Shown here one piece after another: positions 36,590 through 45,892 of a stretch of 64,000 nucleotides of DNA. Made by a program: the position numbers and the translations under genes. The DNA is from Hyphomicrobiales bacterium (GTDB taxonomy: Bacteria; Pseudomonadota; Alphaproteobacteria; Rhizobiales; Rhizobiaceae). The stretch is taken from contig UCJD01000009.1 of assembly GCA_900472605.1 (NCBI GenBank), positions 41,883 to 105,882 on the forward strand. Reading direction: 5' to 3'. Each line of letters opens with the position of its first letter. The first letter of the stretch is position 1. A model generated the notes under the pieces. It had not been told where the DNA came from, searched no databases, and was given only the letters and a program-made list of their open reading frames with translations.

Positions 36590-37565
36590 TCTTCCCTGGC
36601 TCTTGCTGGCGCTCCCGGTTCCCCTGCTGGTCTGGTGGCTGCTTCCGGCGCATCGGGAAACTTCCGCCTCGGTCAGGCTGCCCTTCTTCACCCAGGTCGC
36701 GGAAGCCGCCGGCGTCCAGCCGACAGAGGGTTCGGTAATTGCCCGAAGGCCATGGCCGCAGGTCGTGTCCGAGGGACTTGCGTGGTGCCTCGTGGTGGTG
36801 GCGCTCGCCCGTCCTCAATTCGTCGAGCCGCCGATCGAGAAGGTCGAACCGCAGCGCGACATCCTGCTGGCGCTCGATCTGTCGCAGTCGATGGATGCAA
36901 AGGATTTTCCGGGCGCCGACGGCATCCCCCTCGCGCGTGTCGACGCGGTCAAGCGGGTCGTCGCGGACTTCGTGGGCAGGCGCCCCGGCGACCGCATCGG
37001 CCTTGTGGCCTTCGGCGACGCCCCCTACCCGCTCGCGCCCTTCACCATGGACCACGCGCTCGTCGAAACGATGATCGCCGACGCCGTGCCTGGAATGGCG
37101 GGGCCGAGGACGTCGCTCGGCGACGCACTGGGGCTAGCGATCAAGATGTTCGAGAAAACCGGCGTACCGGAAAAGGTGCTGATCGTTCTGACCGATGGCA
37201 ACGACACCGCAAGCCGGATGCCGCCGCTGAAGGCCGCCGAGATCGCGAAGTCGAAAGGCGTCGTGGTCCACGCCGTCGGCATTGGCGACCCGCGAGCGAC
37301 CGGCGAGGACAAGCTCGACACGGCGACGCTGCAGAACATCGCCGAGAAGACGGGCGGCCGTTACTTCTTCGGCGGAGACCAGACGCAACTCGCGTCGATC
37401 TATCAGGTGCTCGATCAGATCACGCCGGAGGACCAGAAGAACCTGTCATGGCGGCCGCGGATCGAGCTGTTCCACTGGCCGCTGCTGGCGGCCGTCCTGC
37501 TGCTCGCGGGGTTCCATGCCTCTGCTGGGGCGGTCGGGTTCCTGCGCCGGAGAGCCGCGGCATGA
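36576..37565 (+). CDS. BatA-like VWA-domain membrane protein
   Basis: 329 aa from the ATG at 36576. TM helices flank the VWA domain: one N-terminal (LPWLLLALPVPLLVWWLLP), one before the domain (EGLAWCLVVVALARP) and one at the C-terminus (LLAAVLLLAGFHASAGAVGF). The MIDAS is intact: DLSQSMDAKDF (DxSxS), then the later Thr/Asp elements (KVLIVLTDGNDTASRMPP). The BatA/BatB-type protein is anchored in the inner membrane with the VWA domain outside, probably matured by MoxR. It overlaps its neighbours on both sides. Confidence 0.92.
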   Translation: MYQLDLPWLLLALPVPLLVWWLLPAHRETSASVRLPFFTQVAEAAGVQPTEGSVIARRPWPQVVSEGLAWCLVVVALARPQFVEPPIEKVEPQRDILLALDLSQSMDAKDFPGADGIPLARVDAVKRVVADFVGRRPGDRIGLVAFGDAPYPLAPFTMDHALVETMIADAVPGMAGPRTSLGDALGLAIKMFEKTGVPEKVLIVLTDGNDTASRMPPLKAAEIAKSKGVVVHAVGIGDPRATGEDKLDTATLQNIAEKTGGRYFFGGDQTQLASIYQVLDQITPEDQKNLSWRPRIELFHWPLLAAVLLLAGFHASAGAVGFLRRRAAA

Positions 37566-39115
37566 TCGCCGACTTCCACTTCATCCGTCCATGGTGGCTG
37601 GTTCTACTGGCGCTGCCGATCCTCGTCCTCTGGCTGGCGTCCCGCTCGGGCGACGTCCGGTCGCAATGGAAGAGCATGATCGCTCCGCATCTGCTGGACA
37701 GCCTCGTCGTCGACGGATCTGGTGGGACACGAGTTCGGCCGTCCTGGCTGTTGGCGGCCATGCTCATCGTCGGCATCGTGGGCGCTGCCGGGCCGACTTG
37801 GCAGCGCGAGTCGCCGCCCTTCGTGGAGGATACCGCGCCGCTGGTAATCGCTGTCGACCTGTCACAGACGATGGACGCCGTCGACGTGACGCCGTCGAGG
37901 ATCGAACGCGCCAAGCTGAAGATAAAGGACATCCTCGCCGCCCGGCAGGGAGCGCGGACCGCCATCGTCGCCTACGCCGGCAGCGCTCATCTCGTCCTTC
38001 CGCCGACCGAGGACGCCGCACTACTCGAAAGCTACTCCGACGCCCTTGCGACACGGATCATGCCGACGCCGGGCAAGGATACTGCCGCCGCCCTGAAATT
38101 CGCGGATGGCCTCCTCGAAAAGGAAGGATCGACCGGAACGATCCTGCTGCTGACGGACGGCATCGAGGAGGCCGCGACCGGCGTCGTCAAGTCAAGCGTC
38201 AATGGCGTCGTCATCCTCGGCGTCGGCACGTCGGCGGGCGGTCCGGTGAAGACGCCGGACGGTGGTTTCGTCTCGGACGCTTCAGGGTCGCGCCTCTTCC
38301 CGAAGCTCGACGTGACCAGACTGGAGGAGATTGGAAAAGAAACCGGAGCCGCCGTCGCGACGGTGACAGACGACGACGCGGACGTGCGATGGATCGATCA
38401 GCGCGTCCGTTCTAATTTCGCGCAGAGACAAGCGTCGGAAGGCGATCGCTGGCATGACCTCGGCTGGTGGCTCGTGGTCCCGCTTGCGGCCGCCATGGCG
38501 TTCTCCTTCCGAAGGGGATGGGTGGTCAGGACGAGCGTCGTGCTGCTTGGGCTGCACCTTGCGCTGCCACAGAACGCCAGTGCTGAAGGACTCGCCGACA
38601 TGTGGTTGACCGCCGATCAGCAGGGGCGGATCGCCTTTCAACATGGCGAATTCGAAGCGGCTGCGAGGCACTTCGTCGATCCGATGTGGAAGGGCGTCGC
38701 TTTCTATCGGGCCGGCAGATTTAAGGAAGCGGTGGACGCCCTTGCCGCCGTCGATACGCCCGAAAGCTGGTATGATCAGGGCAACGCCCTTCTCCACCTG
38801 GCGAGATACGACGAGGCCGTCGCAGCCTACGGCAAGGCGCTCGAACAACGGAAAGACTGGCCGGACGCCCAGGCGAACCTCGCGATCGCCCAACAACTTC
38901 TGAAAGCGCAGAAGGACAAGGAGGACGAGCAAGGAGGAGAGCCGAGCCAGAAGCCCGACAGCGTCGAGTTCGACGACAAGGGCAAGAAGGGCAAGGAGGG
39001 GCGGATCGACGTCGCGGAGCAGACCTCGGAAATGTGGATGAAGAACATCACCGTCAGCCCCGCCGATCTGCTGGCCCGAAGGTTCTCGATCGAAGCTGGG
39101 AGGGCGTCGCAGTGA
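37562..39115 (+). CDS. BatB-BatC fusion: VWA domain plus TPR repeats
   Basis: 517 aa. The N-terminal half repeats the BatA plan (RPWWLVLLALPILVLWLASR and LLAAMLIVGIVGAAGPTW helices, VWA domain with DLSQTMDAVDVT). The MIDAS is DxSxT rather than DxSxS. After a TM helix (GWWLVVPLAAAMAFSF) and a second hydrophobic stretch ending in ALPQNASAEG comes a TPR part of about 130 residues (WLTADQQGRIAFQHGEFEAAARHF and YDQGNALLHLARYDEAVAAYGKALEQRKDWPDAQANLA) with a charged Lys/Glu-rich tail. In other bacteria BatB and BatC are separate genes; here they are fused. Start and stop overlap the neighbours (ATGA, GTGA). Confidence 0.9.
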   Translation: MIADFHFIRPWWLVLLALPILVLWLASRSGDVRSQWKSMIAPHLLDSLVVDGSGGTRVRPSWLLAAMLIVGIVGAAGPTWQRESPPFVEDTAPLVIAVDLSQTMDAVDVTPSRIERAKLKIKDILAARQGARTAIVAYAGSAHLVLPPTEDAALLESYSDALATRIMPTPGKDTAAALKFADGLLEKEGSTGTILLLTDGIEEAATGVVKSSVNGVVILGVGTSAGGPVKTPDGGFVSDASGSRLFPKLDVTRLEEIGKETGAAVATVTDDDADVRWIDQRVRSNFAQRQASEGDRWHDLGWWLVVPLAAAMAFSFRRGWVVRTSVVLLGLHLALPQNASAEGLADMWLTADQQGRIAFQHGEFEAAARHFVDPMWKGVAFYRAGRFKEAVDALAAVDTPESWYDQGNALLHLARYDEAVAAYGKALEQRKDWPDAQANLAIAQQLLKAQKDKEDEQGGEPSQKPDSVEFDDKGKKGKEGRIDVAEQTSEMWMKNITVSPADLLARRFSIEAGRASQ

Positions 39116-40431
39116 GGCTTCTCGGCATCTTGATCGCTTTCCTGGCGTGTTCGCCGGTATTCGCTGCCGAACCATTCGGACGGGCGTCGATCGAAGGCGC
39201 GGACGGCATCGTGCCTGGCCAGCAGGTACACGTCGTGGTCGACGTCTTCGTGCCCGACTTCTTCACGTCGCCGCCACAGTTTCCGCTCTTCGAGGTACCG
39301 GACGCGATGGTCACGCTTTCGTCGGAACGTGCGGTGAATATGTTGCAGACGATCGACGGAGTGCAGTACTCCGGGATTCGAAGGAACTACTCCGTCGTGC
39401 CGGAAAAGGCGGGATTCTTTCCGCTTCCAAAGATTGGCATCGAGCTTGGCTTCTCGGTGGACGGCAACCCGGTAAAGGCCCAGGTGACGGTCGCCCTTCC
39501 CACTTTCGACGTCGCAACCGCTGCCGATCCGACCGCGGCGCCGTTCGCCGCCCGCAGCCTGACCATCGCCCAATCCTTCGACAGGGATCCGGCGACCCTG
39601 AGGGCGGGCGACGCGATAGTCAGGACGATCGTCGTTTCCGCCGAGGATACGCAGGCGATGCTGATGCCGCCGGTGGTTCCTGGAGACGTCGCGGGCGTCG
39701 CGCGGTACGTCAAGGCGCCCGTGCTTGCCGACGGCGTGGAGCAACGCGGAGCAGGACGCAACGTGGGGACCCAAAGCGTCAGATCGGAGACCATCGTTTA
39801 TACGACGGCCAGCGAGGGTTCGTTCTCGCTTCCCGCGATTTCCTACCCCTGGTTCGACGTCGACGCCCACGAAAGTGCCACGGCGACGCTCCCGGCGGTC
39901 ACCCTGCTCGTCGCAACGGCCGCGACGACCAAGCGTATTTCCCCCACCCTCGAAGACAAGCAGGCTCCTTCGAGCGGCGCGAGCAAGGGTATCTTGACGG
40001 TGCTGTTGCTCGGCGCGATCGATCTGGCAATTGCCCTATTCGCGTGGCGGCGCTTTGGAGACATCCGTGCAGCGGTGGACGGGTTTCGAGGGAGGCGCCG
40101 GAACAATCCGAAACGAAGACTGCGGCGCTTGCGCACCGTGATCGGGGTGGGACCCGAGGACGCCATCTACAGGGCGCTCCAGGACTGGAGCCGTCGACTG
40201 GGACATCGGACGGTCGCCGCCTGGGTCGCCGCCGAGCAGAACCCCAGGCTTGCAGCGCAGGTCGCGATCCTTGAGCGACGTCTCTTCCGGTCGCGTGACG
40301 CGCAGTTGGACAGGACGGCGCTGGCGTCGGCGATAAACCTTCCAACAATGAAAAGCATGGAACGAAAAGGGTCGCTGCCCGATCTCAATCCGAGTGCGGA
40401 GAGGCCGTTGTTACCCCCATTGTTACCGTAA
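39112..40431 (+). CDS. BatD-like protein
   Basis: 439 aa from a GTG that overlaps the previous stop (GTGA). A signal peptide (LLGILIAFLACSPVFAAEPF) leads into immunoglobulin-like beta domains typical of BatD (GADGIVPGQQVHVVVDVFVPDFF and LTIAQSFDRDPATLRAGDAIVRTIVVSAED). One TM helix near residue 305 (GILTVLLLGAIDLAIALFAW) precedes a basic cytoplasmic tail (FRGRRRNNPKRRLRRLRT). It is the last gene of the nine-gene operon; an operator copy overlaps its final codons (40408-40434) and controls the next unit. Confidence 0.85.
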   Translation: MRLLGILIAFLACSPVFAAEPFGRASIEGADGIVPGQQVHVVVDVFVPDFFTSPPQFPLFEVPDAMVTLSSERAVNMLQTIDGVQYSGIRRNYSVVPEKAGFFPLPKIGIELGFSVDGNPVKAQVTVALPTFDVATAADPTAAPFAARSLTIAQSFDRDPATLRAGDAIVRTIVVSAEDTQAMLMPPVVPGDVAGVARYVKAPVLADGVEQRGAGRNVGTQSVRSETIVYTTASEGSFSLPAISYPWFDVDAHESATATLPAVTLLVATAATTKRISPTLEDKQAPSSGASKGILTVLLLGAIDLAIALFAWRRFGDIRAAVDGFRGRRRNNPKRRLRRLRTVIGVGPEDAIYRALQDWSRRLGHRTVAAWVAAEQNPRLAAQVAILERRLFRSRDAQLDRTALASAINLPTMKSMERKGSLPDLNPSAERPLLPPLLP

Positions 40432-40434
40432 CAA
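40408..40434. promoter_or_regulatory. Island operator plus extra half-site before the FGE gene
   Basis: The perfect palindrome TTGTTACCGTAACAA occupies 40420-40434, 57-71 bp before the ATG at 40491. A separate half-site TTGTTAC lies 12 bp upstream (40408-40414), within the BatD coding end. The same half-site-plus-palindrome layout recurs at 43701. Confidence 0.82.
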
Positions 40435-40490
40435 TCTTCCCTCCCGCGAAGCGCACGCTAAGGTCGGAGGCATCATTTCTGGAGACGGCG

Positions 40491-41447
40491 ATGGCGATGG
40501 CATTCGAAAACGCGGAGCAGGCCCGGCGGGACGATGGTCTGGTCTGGATTCCCGGCAGGACGTTCACGATGGGATCGGACGATCATTATCCGGAGGAGGC
40601 TCCCGCCCATCCAGTAAAAGTCGACGGATTCTGGATGTCAGAGACGCCCGTCACCAACCGGCAGTTCAAGGAATTCACCGAGACCACGGGGCATGTTACC
40701 GTCGCCGAAAGGGTTCCCGACCCGAACGACTATCCCGGCGCGAAGACCGAGATGCTCAGGGCGGGTTCGCTGTTGTTCACGCAGCCGAAATCGGTCGACG
40801 GGCCCGACATCACCCAGTGGTGGACGTTCAAGTTCGGCGCGAACTGGCGCCGCCCGCTCGGAGGCCTGAGCGACTTGCGCGGCAAACTCGACCATCCCGT
40901 CGTCCACGTCGCCTACGCCGACGCACTGGCCTACGCGCGCTGGGCCGGGATGGATCTGCCCACCGAGGCGGAATGGGAGCTGGCCGCTCGCGGCGGTCTC
41001 GACGACACGGAATTCGCGTGGGGAGACGAGCTGGAACCCGGCGGCGTCGCGATGGCCAACACCTGGAACGGCACTTTCCCTACGCGGTCGACGAAGCCCA
41101 AGGGACAGGAGCGCACTTCGCCGGTCCGATCCTTCCCGGCGAGTCCCTATGGCCTTTACGACATGATCGGCAACGTCTGGGAGTGGACGAGCGACTACTG
41201 GTCCACCCGGCATCCCGAGCCCGCAAAACATTCGTGCTGCATTCCGAGCAATCCTCGCGAGGGCGACGCCGAAGCAAGCCTCGACCCACGCCAGCCCGCA
41301 ATTCGCATCGCCAGGCGCGTGCTGAAGGGCGGCTCGCATCTCTGCGCTCCGAACTACTGCAGGCGCTATCGCCCCGCGGCCCGCCACGCAGAGCCGGAGG
41401 ACACCTCCACCAGCCATGTCGGCTTCCGTTGCGTGAAGAGAACCTGA
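40491..41447 (+). CDS. Formylglycine-generating enzyme (SUMF1 family)
   Basis: 318 aa. It begins with the FGE opening GLVWIPGRTFTMGSDDHYPEE and has PTEAEWELAARGG, YGLYDMIGNVWEWTSDYW and the active-site block GGSHLCAPNYCRRYRPAARH with Cys285 and Cys290 (C-x4-C), plus GFRC near the end. Both catalytic Cys are kept, so this is likely a true FGE that oxidises Cys to formylglycine in sulfatases, not a degraded SUMF1 homologue. It is cytoplasmic, which suits a Tat-exported substrate. The arylsulfatase 2.3 kb downstream contains the matching CTAGR site. GGAG lies 6 nt before the ATG. Confidence 0.95.
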   Translation: MAMAFENAEQARRDDGLVWIPGRTFTMGSDDHYPEEAPAHPVKVDGFWMSETPVTNRQFKEFTETTGHVTVAERVPDPNDYPGAKTEMLRAGSLLFTQPKSVDGPDITQWWTFKFGANWRRPLGGLSDLRGKLDHPVVHVAYADALAYARWAGMDLPTEAEWELAARGGLDDTEFAWGDELEPGGVAMANTWNGTFPTRSTKPKGQERTSPVRSFPASPYGLYDMIGNVWEWTSDYWSTRHPEPAKHSCCIPSNPREGDAEASLDPRQPAIRIARRVLKGGSHLCAPNYCRRYRPAARHAEPEDTSTSHVGFRCVKRT

Positions 41448-41456
41448 GGCAGAGCG

Positions 41457-42473
41457 ATGAAGTCCCGCGTTCAGATCTATGATACCGTACTTGCATCCGT
41501 GTTCGTGGCGATGCTGCTACTCGCAGCTTTCGCCGTCGCCCCGGCGGCGGCACAGGAAGTCCTGCCATCCTGGAACGACGGCGCCGCAAAGACGAGGATC
41601 CTCGACTTCGTCAAGGCGACGACCACCGAGAACGGCGAAGGCTATGTCGCGCCCGACGACCGGATCGCCGTCTTCGACAACGACGGCACGCTCTGGTCGG
41701 AGCAGCCGGTGTACAATCAGCTCGCATTCGTCTTCGACAGGATCAAGGCGCTGTCGCCGGAGCATCCGGAATGGAAGTCGAAAGACCCCTTCAAGTCGGT
41801 TCTCTCCGGCAATCTTGCGGCGGTCGTACAGAGCGGACCAAAAGGACTCGTCGATCTCCTCACCGTCACCCACTCAGGAATGACAACCGATCAGTTCTCG
41901 AAGATCGTAGCCGACTGGTTCGCTACCGCCAGGCATCCGAAGACCGGGAAGCCTTACGACGAAATGACGTATCTGCCTATGCGGGAGCTTCTCGACTATC
42001 TGCGTGCCAACGGCTTCAAGACGTTCATCGTCTCCGGCGGCGGCGTCGAGTTCATGCGACCGATGACCGAGAAGATGTACGGCATCCCACCGGAGCAGGT
42101 CGTAGGCAGCACGATCACCACCGAGTACGCCATCGTCGGCGACGTGCCCGTTCTGAGAAGGCTCCCCAAGCTCGACTTCGTCGACGATGGCAAAGGCAAG
42201 CCATCGGGCATCAACAAGTTCATCGGGAGAAAGCCGATCTTCGTCGCAGGCAACTCGGACGGCGACTACGAGATGCTGCGCTGGGTGACCGCCGCCAAAG
42301 GCCCTCGCTTTGCGATGATCGTCCACCACACCGACGCCGACCGCGAAGTCGCCTACGACCGCAAGAGCGCGGTAGGCAAGCTCGACAAGGCGCTCGACGA
42401 GGCGGAACGCCGCAACTGGCTGGTCGTCGACATGAAATCGGACTGGAAGAAGGTCTTCGCCTTTGAAAAATGA
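41457..42473 (+). CDS. Periplasmic HAD-family phosphatase
   Basis: 338 aa. An N-terminal signal peptide (VLASVFVAMLLLAAFAVAPAAAQ) indicates export. HAD motif I is IAVFDNDGTLWSEQ (Asp74 nucleophile, Asp76), motif II is FKTFIVSGGGVEF, the Lys region is near PSGINKFIG and motif IV is VAGNSDGDYEM. Related exported HAD proteins occur beside arylsulfatase and DUF1254 genes. It could remove phosphate from an extracellular ester, paralleling the sulfatase. It starts 9 bp after the FGE gene and overlaps the next gene by 11 bases. Confidence 0.9.
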   Translation: MKSRVQIYDTVLASVFVAMLLLAAFAVAPAAAQEVLPSWNDGAAKTRILDFVKATTTENGEGYVAPDDRIAVFDNDGTLWSEQPVYNQLAFVFDRIKALSPEHPEWKSKDPFKSVLSGNLAAVVQSGPKGLVDLLTVTHSGMTTDQFSKIVADWFATARHPKTGKPYDEMTYLPMRELLDYLRANGFKTFIVSGGGVEFMRPMTEKMYGIPPEQVVGSTITTEYAIVGDVPVLRRLPKLDFVDDGKGKPSGINKFIGRKPIFVAGNSDGDYEMLRWVTAAKGPRFAMIVHHTDADREVAYDRKSAVGKLDKALDEAERRNWLVVDMKSDWKKVFAFEK

Positions 42474-43659
42474 CGGCGGCGGCGGCGCCGACCGTTCGAT
42501 GATCGAGGAGCGCTGGATGGCCCACGTGGAGGACGATCGCCTTCGGATCATGCATGGCGGCCCTTTTTACGAGCTGATGGGCCGCCTGGGTCTGGGGAGG
42601 CGCGGATGGCGTGCTTTCGTCCTGGCATCGTTAAGCTGGGGGATGCCGATGCTGCTGCTTCTGGCGGCGCGGGGTGGATATGGGGCTGGCCTGTTCCTGC
42701 ACGACTGGGGCGCTTGGGCGAAGTTCCTGGTCGCACCCGTACTGCTGACGCTCGCCGAGAAGCCGATCGGCCTTTCTCTCGATAAATGCGTGTCGCTCCT
42801 GCTGCGTATTCCGCTCATGGCAGGGCAATCCGTGCCGGACGCCAGGAAGGCGCTTCGAGACGCGAGAGCAAGGGCAACCGGCCTGCTGCCGGAACTAGCC
42901 TGCCTCCTCGTCGCCATGGGGGCGTCCGCCTTCAACGCGTCAAACCTCCTTAACGGTATCGGCCCAACGTGGGCGGTGCTCGATGGAATGCCTTCGCTGG
43001 CAGGGATCTGGAGCGTTTCGGTCGGCAACACGCTGTACTGGTTTTTGCTGACGAGGCTCGTCTGGAAGCACGTGGTGTGGTGGCGACTGCTCGCCGCGAT
43101 AGGCAGATGTCACCTCCGCTTGGCCGTGACTCATCCGGACGGGCATGGCGGGCTCGGTTTTCTCGGGTACTACCCGGCCGGTTCGGCCCTCTTCACGCTC
43201 GCCACCAGTTCCGTCCTCGCGGCTGGCGTTGGACATGTCATGGAGCATCAGACCGTTACGCCGACGCTGTTCACGAGCGTATGCGCCGGATGGCTGGTTA
43301 TCGTCGCCCTCTATTTCGCGCTTCCGCTCGTGCCGGTCGAATTCCAGGTGGCCCGGCTTAAACGAGAAGCCATGCAGCTTTCGCTGGCGAAGCTGACCGA
43401 CGCCGAACGTGCCGCAGAGCGCAAGGCCCTTGGCGAGAGCGTATTCGAGGACGAGGCGGAGGGGGAGTTTCAAGGCAGTGAATCCGGGGATGCCAAGCCA
43501 ATCTATTTGGCTTCGACGAAGACGTCGGCACTTCTCGTGAACAAGGCGAACATTTTTCCGGTGCTCTTCCCGGCCCTCCTTCCGCTGCTGCTAGTCGGCG
43601 CATCCCATCTGCCATATTCCGAACTCGGGCCGATCGTGAAGCGCCTCCTTTTCCTCTGA
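42463..43659 (+). CDS. Polytopic membrane protein of unknown function
   Basis: 398 aa from a TTG overlapping the HAD stop. About six to seven TM segments are visible (AFVLASLSWGMPMLLLLAA, WAKFLVAPVLLTLAEKPIGL, ELACLLVAMGASAFNASNLL, YWFLLTRLVWKHVVWWRLLA, ALFTLATSSVLAAGVGHV, VCAGWLVIVALYFALPLVPV, and one at the C-terminus). A charged loop (AERAAERKALGESVFEDEAEGEF) precedes the last segment. I do not recognise a transporter signature. Position inside the FGE-HAD-sulfatase unit suggests a role in the same envelope process. Confidence 0.8.
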   Translation: MKNDGGGGADRSMIEERWMAHVEDDRLRIMHGGPFYELMGRLGLGRRGWRAFVLASLSWGMPMLLLLAARGGYGAGLFLHDWGAWAKFLVAPVLLTLAEKPIGLSLDKCVSLLLRIPLMAGQSVPDARKALRDARARATGLLPELACLLVAMGASAFNASNLLNGIGPTWAVLDGMPSLAGIWSVSVGNTLYWFLLTRLVWKHVVWWRLLAAIGRCHLRLAVTHPDGHGGLGFLGYYPAGSALFTLATSSVLAAGVGHVMEHQTVTPTLFTSVCAGWLVIVALYFALPLVPVEFQVARLKREAMQLSLAKLTDAERAAERKALGESVFEDEAEGEFQGSESGDAKPIYLASTKTSALLVNKANIFPVLFPALLPLLLVGASHLPYSELGPIVKRLLFL

Positions 43660-43700
43660 GCCGACGAATTCGAGGCGCGGAAGGACGCAGCGATCAGGCA

Positions 43701-43726
43701 TTGTTACCCCGCTGTTACTGTAACGA
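43701..43726. promoter_or_regulatory. Island operator plus half-site before the arylsulfatase gene
   Basis: CTGTTACTGTAACGA (43712-43726) is a palindrome with two changed outer bases relative to TTGTTACNGTAACAA. A half-site TTGTTAC stands 11 bp upstream (43701-43707). It lies 65-79 bp before the arylsulfatase ATG, so this gene probably has its own promoter. Confidence 0.78.
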
Positions 43727-43790
43727 ACTTCCCCGGAGGTCCCCGATCTCTATCATCGCGTTCGGTAGATCACACCAAGGAGAGTGCACG

Positions 43791-45410
43791 ATGACAATGA
43801 AGACGACGAGCGACGGCACGCCGGACAAGAAGGGTCTAAGCCGGCGCGAACTGCTGGTGGCAAGCACGGCCCTTGCCGCGACGGCGGCCTCTTTAACGAC
43901 TGCATCTCCGGCCGCGGCGCAACAGGCCGCGACCTCAGCCGCCGCTTCAGGCAGGAAGCCGAACATCCTGATGATCATGGCCGACGACGTTGGCTGGTTC
44001 AACGCGAGCATCTATAATCGCGGACTGATGGGCTACCGGACGCCGAACATCGACAGGATCGGCAACGAAGGCGCGATGTTCACCGACTGGTACGGCGAGC
44101 AGAGCTGCACCGCCGGCCGTGCCGCGTTCATCACCGGACAGTCGCCAATCCGCACCGGACTGACGAAGGTCGGTCTGCCCGGCGCGGACATCGGATTACG
44201 CGCCGAAGACCCGAGCGTTGCAGAATTCTTGAAGCCGCTCGGATACGCGACAGGGCAGTTCGGCAAGAACCACTTGGGCGACAAGGACGAGTTCCTACCG
44301 ACGAACCACGGCTTCGACGAGTTCTTCGGCAATCTCTACCACCTGAACGCCGAGGAGGAGCCGGAGAACCCGGACTATCCGAAGAACCCGGAGTTCGCCA
44401 AGCGGTTCGGCCCGCGCGGTGTCATCAAGGCCTCGGCCGACGGGCGGATCGAGGATACCGGACCGCTCACCGTCAAGCGCATGGAAACGGTAGACGAAGA
44501 ATTTCTCGGCGCCGCGCTCGACTTTATCGACAGGCAGCAGAAGGCCGATAAGCCGTGGTTCTGCTATTTCAATCCAACCCGCATGCACGTCTTCACCCAT
44601 CTCAAACCGGAGTCAAGGAACAAGACCGGGCTGGGCCTCTACGCCGACGGCATGGTAGAACTTGACGGCTATGTCGGGCAGTTCCTCGACAAACTGGAAG
44701 AACTCGGCGTCGCCGACGACACCATTGTGTTGTTCACCACCGACAACGGCGCTGAAGTCATGTCATGGCCAGACGGCGGTAACACACCGTTCAGAGGCGA
44801 GAAGGCGACCAACTGGGAAGGCGGCTATCGCGTCCCGATGCTGATCCGCTGGCCGGGCATCATCCAACCCGGCACGATCTTCAACGAAGCGTTCTCCCAC
44901 TACGACCTGATCCCGACCTTCTCGGCGGCAGGAGGCGATCCCGACGTCGTCGAGAAGTGCCTCAAAGGCGGGACGTTCGGCACCAAGACCTTCAAGGTCC
45001 ATCTCGACGGCTTCAACCTGATGCCCTTCTTCAAGGGTGAGGTGAAGGATGCTCCTCGACGGGAATTCGTCTATTGGAACGACGACGGCCAGCTCGTCGC
45101 CATCCGCTACGACATATGGAAGGCCGTGTTTCTGGAACAGAACCACGACGGGATCGGGGTCTGGATGCGAGGCTTCGAGGAGCTGCGCATTCCGAAGCTG
45201 TTCAACCTGCGGGCGGATCCGTTCGAGCGTGGCGACGAATCGATCCTCTACGACAAGTGGCTTGCCGATCATGCGTTCGTGCAGGTTCCGTTGCAGACGC
45301 TCGCGGCGACATGGCTGAGCACGTTCAAGGAGTTCCCGCCGCGGCAGAAGCCGGCGAGCTTCAACCTCGACAAGGTCGTCGAACAGTTGTCTTCTCCCGC
45401 GAACAGGTAG
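43791..45410 (+). CDS. Tat-exported arylsulfatase, type I, formylglycine-dependent
   Basis: 539 aa. A twin-arginine signal (SRRELLVASTALAATAASL, ending PAAAQ) is followed by a sulfatase domain: NILMIMADDVGW (metal-binding DD), EQSCTAGRAAFITGQ with Cys106-T-A-G-Arg110, the C-x-A-x-R site converted to formylglycine, and TIVLFTTDNGAEVMSWP (metal site). NIDRIGNEGAMFTDWYG is typical of arylsulfatases. A Tat passenger folds in the cytoplasm, so the FGE encoded upstream can modify it before export to the periplasm, where it would hydrolyse sulfate esters. The ATG at 43791 has AAGGAGAG about 9 nt upstream. A strong terminator follows. Confidence 0.95.
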   Translation: MTMKTTSDGTPDKKGLSRRELLVASTALAATAASLTTASPAAAQQAATSAAASGRKPNILMIMADDVGWFNASIYNRGLMGYRTPNIDRIGNEGAMFTDWYGEQSCTAGRAAFITGQSPIRTGLTKVGLPGADIGLRAEDPSVAEFLKPLGYATGQFGKNHLGDKDEFLPTNHGFDEFFGNLYHLNAEEEPENPDYPKNPEFAKRFGPRGVIKASADGRIEDTGPLTVKRMETVDEEFLGAALDFIDRQQKADKPWFCYFNPTRMHVFTHLKPESRNKTGLGLYADGMVELDGYVGQFLDKLEELGVADDTIVLFTTDNGAEVMSWPDGGNTPFRGEKATNWEGGYRVPMLIRWPGIIQPGTIFNEAFSHYDLIPTFSAAGGDPDVVEKCLKGGTFGTKTFKVHLDGFNLMPFFKGEVKDAPRREFVYWNDDGQLVAIRYDIWKAVFLEQNHDGIGVWMRGFEELRIPKLFNLRADPFERGDESILYDKWLADHAFVQVPLQTLAATWLSTFKEFPPRQKPASFNLDKVVEQLSSPANR

Positions 45411-45427
45411 AAGATCGGGTGCCCACT

Positions 45428-45469
45428 GAAAACGCCGGACGCCGATCATTCATCGGGTCCGGCGTTTTC
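45428..45469 (+). terminator. Intrinsic terminator after the arylsulfatase gene
   Basis: Arms GAAAACGCCGGAC and GTCCGGCGTTTTC form a 13-bp perfect stem around a 16-nt loop, beginning 18 bp after the stop; the 3' arm supplies the T-tract. It closes the envelope locus. Confidence 0.85.
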
Positions 45470-45584
45470 GAATGCGGCGCTTGCCGGCCGTCCGTGGAGC
45501 GAGGTGCCGATGGGTCTACTTCGCCCGCTCGACCTCGGGAGATTTCCACGTGCCGCTCAGCAGTCCTCCTTCGGGAGGTAGTCG

Positions 45585-45890
45585 CAGGTCGCTCTCAACG
45601 ACGCGATCATGATCGTCGCATTCGCCCCGATCGTCGGCCTGCTTCTGGGTCTCTCCGCTATCACCGTTCCGTGGGACAACCCTGACGATCTCGGTCGTGC
45701 TTTACATCCTCATCCCGGTCGCGATCTCCCAACTCCTTCGGAGAAGGTTGACCTCTGACGGAACGACGCGTGCTCTCGACGCGCTGCTGGCTAGGCTGCA
45801 GCCGCTTTCCCTCGTCGCGCTTCTCGCCACCCTCTTCCTTCTGTTTGGATTCCAGGGCGAGCAGATCATCGCGCAGCCGGCCGCTGCCCA
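45585..45890 (+). pseudogene. ACR3-type arsenite efflux pump remnant
   Basis: One frame reads [20 protein letters not shown] and on to AITVPWDN; after a frameshift near 45680 another reads [20 protein letters not shown] and [21 protein letters not shown] with GEQIIAQP. These are internal segments of the ACR3 (Bass1) arsenite permease. The N- and C-terminal thirds are missing and no start remains. It belongs with the ArsC remnant just downstream: a decayed ars operon. Confidence 0.75.
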
Positions 45891-45892
45891 TC

